Assembly: GCA_026706075.1 (NCBI GenBank) | Contig: JAPOZM010000113.1 | Coordinates: 1 to 64,000 of the forward strand | Length of the DNA stretch: 64,000 nt | Origin: Gemmatimonadaceae bacterium | GTDB lineage: Bacteria; Latescibacterota; UBA2968; UBA8231 | Direction of reading: 5' to 3' | In this document: one piece after another, positions 56,943 through 64,000 of the stretch | How positions within the stretch are numbered: the first letter of the stretch is position 1 | Layout: every line of letters begins with the position of its first letter | Made by a program: the position numbers and the translations under genes | Notes under the pieces: generated by a model | What the model saw: only the letters and a program-made list of their open reading frames with translations | The model's database searches: none | Told to the model about the DNA's origin: nothing

Positions 56943-57764
56943 TCAGGCCTCGCGGAGAGCCGCCATGGTCCGCTCCATCGACCTGCGGAACGGCTCCGGC
57001 AGCGAGTCGAGCCAGGCCGGATCCGCGTACTCCGGCTCCCGCGCCCAGTCGCTGACCACCGACGACTCGGCGGCCAGTCCGGCGTCTCCGTAGATGATGA
57101 AGAGGGACCGGCGCCGGACGCCCGGTCCCTTCAGCCCGCGGTGGATCCCCCTCGCGTCGAAGGGCGCGGCGCTGCCGGCCTCGAGGCGGACCTGGACGGC
57201 GCCGGGGCGCACCGTCTCCGCGTCCCAGCCGCTGATCCCCTCGTCGTAGCCCTCTTCCTCCTCGGCGGTGTTGGCGCGGTTGTGGGAGCCGGGGACGTAC
57301 CAGAAGGAGGCGTCGTCCTCGAGGGCCACGAGGACCTGCGTCGCGGGGAGCCTCTCGACCTCCCGGAGGCGTCTCTCCGTGGGCGAGTCCTTCCCCCAGG
57401 CGAAGTAGGAGTCGCGGTGCCAGCTGGAGCGGTAGTCGTACTCCTCGTTCATGGCGAAGGCGGCGACGCCGTGCATCGCCGCATCCTCCCCGCAGAGCCG
57501 CTGCGCGAAGGCCATGATGGCGGGAGCGCCGAGCGCCTCCATGAGAGGCCTCCGCGCAAGGGAGGGGTGGTGGGGGTTCTGGAAGCGGTAGCCCTCGAGG
57601 AACCCCGTGGCCTCGTCCAGCGGGGCGAGGCCAAGGCTCAGGGCCGCCTCGATCGTCTCCTCGTAGCTCTCCTGCACCCGGCCGAGCGACTCCGAGGGGA
57701 CGACCTGATCGAGGATTGCGTATCCTTCCCGGTCGTACCGTGCCATCACTTGCTCGGTGATCAT
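56943..57764 (-). CDS. Phytanoyl-CoA dioxygenase (PhyH) family protein
   Basis: The 273-aa protein belongs to the Fe(II)/2-oxoglutarate oxygenases of the PhyH family. The facial triad is readable: SSWHRDSYF gives His116 and Asp118, and GIHRG gives the distal His208. A basic residue expected for 2-oxoglutarate binding follows nearby (GPGVRRRSLFIIYG). WYVPGSHNRANT is a familiar PhyH segment. AGGAGGAGGGGG lies directly before the ATG. The substrate is unknown. Its start is only 14 bp from that of the divergent dipeptidase-like gene. Confidence 0.9.
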   Translation of the reverse strand: MITEQVMARYDREGYAILDQVVPSESLGRVQESYEETIEAALSLGLAPLDEATGFLEGYRFQNPHHPSLARRPLMEALGAPAIMAFAQRLCGEDAAMHGVAAFAMNEEYDYRSSWHRDSYFAWGKDSPTERRLREVERLPATQVLVALEDDASFWYVPGSHNRANTAEEEEGYDEGISGWDAETVRPGAVQVRLEAGSAAPFDARGIHRGLKGPGVRRRSLFIIYGDAGLAAESSVVSDWAREPEYADPAWLDSLPEPFRRSMERTMAALREA

Positions 57765-57778
57765 CACCCCCTCCTCCT

Positions 57779-58963
57779 ATGAGCGAACGGCCCGACATCG
57801 TCACCCGCCACGTCGGCAGCCGCGAGGCCTCGAGGCTGGGCCTGCCCCTGGGCCGAAAGATCGGCCGGCTGGACACGACCACCAACTGGGTCCTCGACGA
57901 CCGCTTCGACCACGGGCCCCACGACGGGCTGCACCGACGGCTCACCGTGGTCGACGCCTACTCGGCGGCCGTCGACCTGGAGGAGATCCTGCGCGGGGGC
58001 ATCGACGTGGTCATCCAGGCCTTCGGCGTGGAGGAGCGCTACGTGGCCGAGGCGCCGCTCCTCGACCCCCTGGCCGAGCCGGCCCGCGGGTCCCGGCAGT
58101 GGGAGCCGTTCTTCGAGGGGGATGACCTCGTCGAGCGGGTGTTGATGAACCTCGACGAGCACCGGCAGTTCGCCGAGGCCTGCGCCGATCACGTCGAGGT
58201 CGCCCGCTCGGGCGAGGATGTCTCCAGGATCGTCGACGGCGGCCGGGTCGCCATGGTGCTGATGCTGGTGAGCGGCTTCATCGCCGACAGCCTCGACGTC
58301 CTGCGCGAGTACCACCGCCGGGGCGTGCGGGTCTTGTGCCCGAGCCACCTGAGCGCCACCTCCTGGGCCGACTCCAGCGCCGAGCTGAACGATCCCCCCG
58401 GCCTGACCGGCTTCGGCCGCGAGGTGATCGGCGCCTGCGAGGAGCTGGGCGTGATCGTCGACCTGGCCCACTGCTCCGACTACACCTGCCGGGACGCCCT
58501 GGCCGCGGCCACCCGGCCGATGCTGGCCACCCACACCAGGGCCCGGGCCCTCAGCGGGAGTCTGCGCGACATGCCGGACGAGCTGCTGCGGGGGGTGGCG
58601 GAGGGGGGAGGCGTGGTTTGCGCCCTGGCGCCTGCGCCGCGGACCCCCCTGGAGCGGCACGAGGCCCGGCGCCGCCGCGACGACGGCCTGCACCGCCGCT
58701 ACGCCGACCCCTTCGAGCGGGCCCGCGCCAAGCTGGCCGACGCCGAGGTCTGGGGCACGAAGCTCGATCTGGACACCATCGACCACCTCGTCGACGTGGC
58801 CGGGATCGATCACGTGGGCCTGGCCAGCCACGCCCAGAGCGTGCCCCAGTGGAAGGAGTACACGGGGGACCTGCTCGCCCACGGCTACTCGGAGAGGGAC
58901 GCCGCCCGGGTCCTTGGGGAGAACGTACTGCGGGTGCTCTACTCGGCCGGGGGCGCCGGCTGA
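57779..58963 (+). CDS. Membrane dipeptidase (M19)-like protein with incomplete zinc site
   Basis: The 394-aa protein follows the M19 renal-dipeptidase fold: LREYHRRGVRVLCPSHLSAT, GLTGFGREVIGACEELGVIVDLAHCS, the C-terminal IDHLVDVAGIDHVGLASHA and a final ARVLGENVLRVLY. The HxD zinc ligands near the N-terminus (usually DGHxD) read VVDAYSAAVD near residue 57. The bridging glutamate (usually IEG) reads LMLVSGF near 161. The two later histidines remain (AHCS, THTR). It may have changed chemistry. No signal peptide and no clear ribosome-binding site. Confidence 0.75.
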   Translation: MSERPDIVTRHVGSREASRLGLPLGRKIGRLDTTTNWVLDDRFDHGPHDGLHRRLTVVDAYSAAVDLEEILRGGIDVVIQAFGVEERYVAEAPLLDPLAEPARGSRQWEPFFEGDDLVERVLMNLDEHRQFAEACADHVEVARSGEDVSRIVDGGRVAMVLMLVSGFIADSLDVLREYHRRGVRVLCPSHLSATSWADSSAELNDPPGLTGFGREVIGACEELGVIVDLAHCSDYTCRDALAAATRPMLATHTRARALSGSLRDMPDELLRGVAEGGGVVCALAPAPRTPLERHEARRRRDDGLHRRYADPFERARAKLADAEVWGTKLDLDTIDHLVDVAGIDHVGLASHAQSVPQWKEYTGDLLAHGYSERDAARVLGENVLRVLYSAGGAG

Positions 58964-58970
58964 CGGCCCG

Positions 58971-61001
58971 TCAGCCGGAGGGCGCCACGTACGCCGAGCC
59001 GGAGCGGCCGGCCTCCCCCCGGTCTACCGGGAAGGGGATGGGGATCCCGTCCTCGTGCCAGGGGAAGGCGTAGCTCGGGTCGTTGCTGAACCGCGACAGG
59101 CCGGCCTCGAGGCGGACCTTGGCGGCGGGCGGCAGGTCGACGGCGACGTAGCGGCCGTCGACTGCGGTCGTGACCGGTTCCTCTCCCTCGCCGCCGTCCG
59201 TCCTGACCTCGGTGAAGGTGTGCTCCCCGAAGGCGCCGGCCTGCACGATCAGCCGGCGGGAGTGCTCCCGGCTGCAGTTCACCAGCTGGACCCCCACGGC
59301 GTCGGCGGCGAGATCGTCCACGAGGGCGGCCACGTCGGAGGGCAGTCCGGGGCGCTTCTCGTCCGCGTCGTAGTAGCGGACCGTGGCGCGCAGGAGCCCG
59401 CCGTTGTAGATCGACTGGGGGGTCCCCATGGTCACCTGGGTCAGGCCCTTGGTCAGCACCGGGTTGGCGGGGATGGCGTTCTCCTTCAGTCTGTCGATCA
59501 CCGTGCGCCCGTCCTTGCGCATCTCGTCGATCGCCTGCATCGACCACTCCGCCTCGGCCGACAGGATCTTCTCCGGCCAGTCCGGGTTTTTCCCGTCGTA
59601 GTACTGGAAGCGGGCGAACTCGGTCTGCCCCGAGTTCTTCTCGCTGCCGGTCTCGCCAACGCAGTTCCAGTCGCGTTCCACCTCGCCCTCGCGCACCCGC
59701 TCGATCAGCTCGTAGTCCTCCCGCGCCATGGAAGCGTGGTAGAGGTGGGTCAGCTCCTGCATGCGCCAGGGCATCGGTCCCGTGTAGACGTGGCGCATGG
59801 GCACGATCGTGTCCTCCCGCCGCGGCAGGGGCGGGTCGTACTGCCACCCCGAAGGCCCGTAGCGGGTGGGCATGATCAGCTGTCCGTCCTCCCTCGTGGT
59901 CGAGGCGTCGAGGAGGACCTTGACCTGGTCGCGCAGCAGGTCGAGGTAGCCGAAGTCCCCGGTCAGCAGCACCGCGCACTCGGCGGCGATGTTGAGGCTG
60001 TGGAACATGATGTTGAAGCCCTGGTAGTGGTTCCACCCGTACTGGCCGCCCCAGAAGTTGCCGTTGCGGCGCTCGCCGACGATGCCGGTCGGTCCCACGT
60101 TGTCGGGCATGACGCCGCCGTTCTTCGCCGCCCGCTCCATCCAGGCCTCGGTGTACTCCAGGACCCAGCGCTTGTAGCGCTCGTCGCCAGTGTAGAGGTA
60201 GGCGTGGGTGACGAGGGCGGTGGCCCCCAGGTTGTTGGGCGTGTCCGCCTGCAGGATCAGCTTGTTGAAGAGGTCGACGATCTCCGCCTGGCGGGCGGGG
60301 TCCTCCCACCAGTCGAGCTCGAGATCCTCCACGATCGGGTAGAGGCTGGCGCGGACGCCGTAGTAGTTGACCTCGCTCCCCAGCCAGCGCCCGGCCAGGA
60401 GCATGGCGTGGGCGGTCTCGGCGCTCGCCTCCTGCAGCGGTCCCTGGCTCGACTGGAAGGGGGACCGGAGGACCTTGTGCACCGGGTCGTAGTTGGGGGC
60501 CTCCGGATCGTCGCCGGTGTAGAACCCGGCGAAGAGCTGGGCCCGGCGGGCCATCTCCGAGATCGTCGGGTCGGCGACGCCGAAGTCGTAGAAGGCCATC
60601 ATGCCCTCGCCGAGATGGTGCCACTCCATCGCCTGCTGCAGGTTCCAGAACTCCCGCCGCGCCGAGGGCCGGAAGACCTTCTTGTGGTCGTTGAAGCGGG
60701 TGCGGTGGACGACGCCCTCGTCGCTGATGCGGGCCGTGGCGTTCCAGGCGGTGGCCGCCATCTCGAGGAGGCTGTCGTCCGCCCCCATGGCGTAGAACAG
60801 GCCCCAGTTGTAGAACTGCTCGAAGAGGTCGTCGAAGTCCTCGGCGTAGAGGATGGCCCCGCCCCGCTCGGTGCACTGGCGGAACCGCAGGCGCGCGGCC
60901 TCTTCCATCTGGGCGATGAGATTGCGCTCCAGCAGGGCCCACGCCGGCGGCGCGCCCACCCGGGCGGCGGTGATCAGGGGCATGCCATTGGTATCGGTCA
61001 C
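58971..61001 (-). CDS. Large helical protein, probable alpha/alpha-toroid, function unknown
   Basis: The 676-aa protein is not recognised. Regular helical repeats (AGFYTGDDPEAPNYDP, ATALVTHAYLYTGDERYKRWVL, FNIMFHSLNIAAECAVLLTG) suggest a six-hairpin toroid like many glycosidases and polysaccharide lyases, with a beta-rich C-terminal part (QLVNCSREHSRRLIVQAG). There is no signal peptide, so it is likely cytoplasmic. GTG 61001 has GAGGAGG eight bases upstream. It converges on the dipeptidase-like gene and runs divergently from the TIM-barrel pair, which suggests one catabolic neighbourhood. Catalytic residues cannot be picked. Confidence 0.7.
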   Translation of the reverse strand: MTDTNGMPLITAARVGAPPAWALLERNLIAQMEEAARLRFRQCTERGGAILYAEDFDDLFEQFYNWGLFYAMGADDSLLEMAATAWNATARISDEGVVHRTRFNDHKKVFRPSARREFWNLQQAMEWHHLGEGMMAFYDFGVADPTISEMARRAQLFAGFYTGDDPEAPNYDPVHKVLRSPFQSSQGPLQEASAETAHAMLLAGRWLGSEVNYYGVRASLYPIVEDLELDWWEDPARQAEIVDLFNKLILQADTPNNLGATALVTHAYLYTGDERYKRWVLEYTEAWMERAAKNGGVMPDNVGPTGIVGERRNGNFWGGQYGWNHYQGFNIMFHSLNIAAECAVLLTGDFGYLDLLRDQVKVLLDASTTREDGQLIMPTRYGPSGWQYDPPLPRREDTIVPMRHVYTGPMPWRMQELTHLYHASMAREDYELIERVREGEVERDWNCVGETGSEKNSGQTEFARFQYYDGKNPDWPEKILSAEAEWSMQAIDEMRKDGRTVIDRLKENAIPANPVLTKGLTQVTMGTPQSIYNGGLLRATVRYYDADEKRPGLPSDVAALVDDLAADAVGVQLVNCSREHSRRLIVQAGAFGEHTFTEVRTDGGEGEEPVTTAVDGRYVAVDLPPAAKVRLEAGLSRFSNDPSYAFPWHEDGIPIPFPVDRGEAGRSGSAYVAPSG

Positions 61002-61064
61002 GGACGATTCCTCCTCGGGAAGCGGGGGCCGCCAAGCTAGGGAAACCCCCGCGGCGGGACAACG

Positions 61065-61094
61065 CTGGACGCGTCCGGAGAGTCCGGCTATCCT
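61065..61094 (+). promoter_or_regulatory. Predicted promoter of the TIM-barrel pair
   Basis: CTGGAC (61065-61070), an 18-bp gap and TATCCT (61089-61094) before the ATG at 61109. The spacing is the same 18 bp as at the EF-G-like and PPK2 promoters, but the boxes match weakly. Confidence 0.3.
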
Positions 61095-61108
61095 CTCCGC
61101 CCTTCGCC

Positions 61109-62656
61109 ATGACCTCGAGACCCCGGCCTCCGCGCTACCGCGTCATCTTCAACTGGGACGGCGACAGCCTCGCCTACGGCGAGCATCCGCAGTCGGCGGA
61201 GCAGCTCGTGGACCAGGTCTTCGGTCCCCTCGAGGGCACCCAGGTGGACGCCGTGTTCTGGAGCATCGGCAGCCACGAGGCCCTCTGGCCTTCCGATGTC
61301 CACGAGCGCGAGGGGGAGCGCACCGGCCGCGTCTACGCCTCGGTGCGTGCCATGCGCCACGCCGAGAACGTGTGGGGTCTCTTCGAGGCCGGCGAGAGCG
61401 TCTACCAGGCGATGGTCGAGCGGGGACACCAGCTGGGGATGCACGTCTACGTCTCGATGCGGATGAACGACAACCACTTCTACAACACCCGCCCCCACGA
61501 GTTCAGGAAGCTGAACAAGGGCACCCGGCTGCGCCAGGACCATCCCGAGTGGCTCCTCGACGTCGACGACGTGCCCGAGAGCCGCGGCGTCGGCTCCTGG
61601 AACTTCGCCCACGCCGAGGTCCGCGAGCACAAGCTCTCCTACATCCGCGAGGCCTGCCGGCTGGCCGACTGGGACGGCGTCGAGCTGGACTGGCAGCGCC
61701 ATCCCTTCCACCTGCCGCAGCACGACGGCTACCGCCTGCGATACGTGCTCACCGACCTGCAGCGCGCCGTCCGCGAGATGGCCGACGGCATCGCCGCCGA
61801 GAGGGGGCGCCCCTTCCACGTGGCCTCGCGGGTGGCCACGACCCTGGAGTCGTGCCGGCGCATCGGCTACGACGTGCCCCGCTGGTGCAGCGAAGGCCTC
61901 TGCGACATCCTCATCGGCGCCGGCGGGTCGTCCACCGACCCCGGCTTCGAGGTGGCCGCCTTCAAGCGCCACTCCGGCGGGGCCGGCATCCGCCTCTACG
62001 GCGGCTTCGACAGCTCGTACCGGCAGGAGGCTGCCCGCCTGGTGGGCCTCCTCGAGTGGCGCGAGGCCTTCTTCCGCGCCGTGGCCGCCGGTTACCACGC
62101 AGAGGGGGCCGACGGGATCTACACCTTCAACTGGTTCCCCAAGAAGGCCGACTGGACCGGGCTCCTGAGCACCCTCGGCGACGAGGAGACCCTGCGGGGG
62201 ACGGACAAGATCTACTCGGCCCTGCGCCGCGGCGACACGTGGCACGACGACCCCTCGACGGTGGCCGTGAACGACCGCATCCACGGCGAGACCTCGGTGG
62301 CGCTCATGCCCGGCCTCACCGGCGACGGGCCGACCTTCACCCTGGCCCTGCACGACGACGTCGGCGACGACGGGTCCCTGCAGCTCCACATCGAGATGGG
62401 CCACTGGGCGCCCGGGGACGCCGTCCGCGTCACCCTCGACGGCGAGCCCCTGGGAGATCCGGCGATCCGCGACGTGGCGGAGATGGCCGAGGCTCCGCCC
62501 GACGTCTCCGAGAACAAGTGGCTCGTCTGGGACCTGGATCCCGAAGCCGTGACAAAGGGCCCGCACACGGTCAAGGTGGTCCTGGTCAGCCGCGACCCCC
62601 GCCTCGCCCCGCCCCTCGTCGTCGAGCACGTGGACCTCCACGTGAAGTACGGGTAG
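61109..62656 (+). CDS. TIM-barrel (family-10-like) glycoside hydrolase-type protein, copy 1
   Basis: The 515-aa protein looks like a glycosylhydrolase-type TIM barrel. Strands such as VIFNWDGDS, VDAVFWSIGS, HVYVSMRMNDNH and DGVELDWQRHPFHLP follow one another, the last with Glu and Asp at a barrel end. A C-terminal beta domain follows (HIEMGHWAPGDAVRVTLDG, VEHVDLHVKYG). No signal peptide. It is about 50-55% identical by eye to the next gene, a tandem duplicate. Substrate unknown. Confidence 0.72.
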   Translation: MTSRPRPPRYRVIFNWDGDSLAYGEHPQSAEQLVDQVFGPLEGTQVDAVFWSIGSHEALWPSDVHEREGERTGRVYASVRAMRHAENVWGLFEAGESVYQAMVERGHQLGMHVYVSMRMNDNHFYNTRPHEFRKLNKGTRLRQDHPEWLLDVDDVPESRGVGSWNFAHAEVREHKLSYIREACRLADWDGVELDWQRHPFHLPQHDGYRLRYVLTDLQRAVREMADGIAAERGRPFHVASRVATTLESCRRIGYDVPRWCSEGLCDILIGAGGSSTDPGFEVAAFKRHSGGAGIRLYGGFDSSYRQEAARLVGLLEWREAFFRAVAAGYHAEGADGIYTFNWFPKKADWTGLLSTLGDEETLRGTDKIYSALRRGDTWHDDPSTVAVNDRIHGETSVALMPGLTGDGPTFTLALHDDVGDDGSLQLHIEMGHWAPGDAVRVTLDGEPLGDPAIRDVAEMAEAPPDVSENKWLVWDLDPEAVTKGPHTVKVVLVSRDPRLAPPLVVEHVDLHVKYG

Positions 62657-62671
62657 CCGCCGGGAGCCGCC

Positions 62672-64000
62672 ATGGCCGACAGACCGTACCGCATCATCTA
62701 CAACTGGGACGGGGCGCCCCATCACTACGACGAGCACCCTCAGTCGATGGAGTCCTTCCTGCAGAAGACCTACGCGCCGCTGGCCGGCACCCAGGTGGAC
62801 GCCCTGTTCTGGTGCATGGGCATCCACGAGGCGACCTGGCTGTCCGACGACCTGCCCGTGAAGGGCGACTCCGTGGGCCGGGTCTACGACAGCGTGCTGG
62901 CCATGAGGGACACGGAGAGCCTGCGGTCCCTGCTGGAGGGGGGCGAGGACCCGTACGCGGCCATGGTCGCCCGGGGCCGAGAGCTGGGGATCGACGTCTG
63001 GCCCTCGATCCGCATGAACGACCAGCACTTCTGGTCGATCCAGGACCTGGAGGCGATGCAGCGCTCCACGGCCCACGAGATGACGGACCTGCGGAAGGAG
63101 CATCCCGAGTGGTGCCTCGGGGAGCACGCCCCGGGGTGGTGCGCCACCTCGTGGAACATGGCCGTCCCCGAGGTGCGGGCCCACAAGCTCGAGCTGATAA
63201 CCCAGGCCTGCCGGCTGGCCGACTGGGACGGCGTCGAGCTGGACTGGCAGCGCCACGCCTTCCACCTGCCCGCCAACCACGAGTACCGTTTGCGCTACGC
63301 CCTCACCGACCTGCAGCGGGCGGTGCGCCGCATGACCCGCGAGCTGGGCGAGGAGCGGGGCCGGCCCTTCCAGGTGGCCGTCCGCGTCGCCGCGACCCTG
63401 GAGGCCTGCCGGCGCATCGGCTACGACGTCGAGACCTGGGTCGAGGAGGGGCTGTGCGACATCCTCATCGGCGGCGGCAACTCCGGCACCGACCCGTGCT
63501 TCGAGACCGGGGAGTTCCTGAGGCTCGTGGAGGGCACGGGGATCCAGGTCTATCCGGGCTTCGACTTCGACAGCCGGCAGCAGGCCGGCCGGCTGATCCC
63601 CCACGGCCGCTGGCGGGACCGCTGGTTCGCCGGCATGGCGCAGGGCCACCTCGACCGCGGCGCCCACGGCGTCTACGTCTTCAACTGGCACGCCGACGAG
63701 AGCATGCGCCGGGCGTCGCTGACGACGATCGGCTCCACCGGGACCCTCCGCGGCCTGGACAAGGCCTACACCGTGGTCCATCGCAGCATCGGCACGAATC
63801 CGCTGCGCGAGGACGCCGAGCGCGACGACCGCCTCTACGGCGAGGTCCCCGTCGACCTGCACCGCACCCTGACCGGCGACGGGCCCACCTTCCACCTGTC
63901 GACCCACGATCCCGGCGCCTCGGGCGCGCAGCTCCTGATCGAGATGGAGCACTGGTCGCCCACCGGCGACGAGGTCGCCGTCACCCTGGACGGCGCCGCC
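62672..64000 (+). CDS. TIM-barrel (family-10-like) glycoside hydrolase-type protein, copy 2 (partial)
   Basis: This paralogue of the preceding gene begins at ATG 62672, 15 nt after it, with GGGAG upstream, and runs off the window end (443 codons seen). Shared blocks are IIYNWDGAPHHYDEHPQSME, LADWDGVELDWQRHAFHLP, RRIGYDVETW, and LRGLDKAYTVVHRS near the end of the barrel. The two keep the acidic residues of DGVELDWQRH but differ around the loops (copy 2 has a WCLGEHAPGW stretch), so they may have different substrates. The C-terminal beta domain is cut. Confidence 0.78.
   Translation, partial: MADRPYRIIYNWDGAPHHYDEHPQSMESFLQKTYAPLAGTQVDALFWCMGIHEATWLSDDLPVKGDSVGRVYDSVLAMRDTESLRSLLEGGEDPYAAMVARGRELGIDVWPSIRMNDQHFWSIQDLEAMQRSTAHEMTDLRKEHPEWCLGEHAPGWCATSWNMAVPEVRAHKLELITQACRLADWDGVELDWQRHAFHLPANHEYRLRYALTDLQRAVRRMTRELGEERGRPFQVAVRVAATLEACRRIGYDVETWVEEGLCDILIGGGNSGTDPCFETGEFLRLVEGTGIQVYPGFDFDSRQQAGRLIPHGRWRDRWFAGMAQGHLDRGAHGVYVFNWHADESMRRASLTTIGSTGTLRGLDKAYTVVHRSIGTNPLREDAERDDRLYGEVPVDLHRTLTGDGPTFHLSTHDPGASGAQLLIEMEHWSPTGDEVAVTLDGAA

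Noticed and set aside
57756..57768. GGTGATCATCACC near-palindrome between PhyH and M19-like genes
   Set aside because: The centre is asymmetric and it overlaps the PhyH start; probably incidental.

Overview
This is a GC-rich, densely coded bacterial chromosome segment. It opens in the 3' end of a 23S rRNA gene followed by 5S rRNA, and it contains three tRNAs, a long-type SRP RNA and about 50 protein genes, most in tight, often overlapping operons. Outer-membrane-type barrels, lipoproteins and signal peptides point to a diderm. A bacterial geranylgeranylglyceryl-phosphate synthase homologue, a promoter resembling the Bacteroidota TAnnTTTG type, and a cluster of phytanoyl-CoA-dioxygenase-like and TIM-barrel proteins suggest the FCB group, perhaps Latescibacterota, Krumholzibacteriota or a relative. 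That placement is inference; the rRNA end would need a database comparison.

Layout. 1-818: rRNA operon end and terminator. 819-1853 (minus): GT8-like glycosyltransferase. 2060-13869 (plus): EF-G-like GTPase, yebC-ruvC-ruvA-ruvB-tsaB, an ABC sugar-type ATPase, holB-rsmA, an outer-membrane barrel candidate and ilvE. 13882-20819 (plus): TPR lipoprotein and a complete five-gene peptide ABC importer. 20842-28028 (minus): an eight-gene, translationally coupled cluster built around an orphan GlmL/MutL-like actin-fold protein and several membrane proteins; this is the best candidate for an undescribed system. 28067-29347 (minus): a diaminopimelate-decarboxylase-like gene. 29454-30564 (plus): tadA, tRNA-Ser(CGA), tRNA-Ser(GGA), tRNA-Ala(CGC) and SRP RNA.

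30641-42284 (plus) is housekeeping: dnaX-recR-pgsA-pgpA-recA-recX-alaS, then the GGGP synthase homologue, ptsH, ptsI and metK. 42318-45778: a large lipoprotein coupled to a barrel protein. 45853-50975: a PPK2 polyphosphate kinase, clpB (behind a striking inverted repeat) and a DegP/HtrA protease, closed by a 19-bp-stem terminator. 50976-51499 is the longest stretch without a convincing gene.

51500-64000 looks accessory: a degenerate GH78-like protein, a carboxylesterase, hemH (minus), a P-loop kinase-like protein, a SpoU methyltransferase, a PhyH-type dioxygenase (minus), an M19-dipeptidase-like protein lacking several zinc ligands, a large probably all-helical protein (minus), and two tandem paralogous TIM-barrel proteins, the second cut by the window edge. 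Most of these lack signal peptides, so they probably act in the cytoplasm, perhaps on imported organic compounds.
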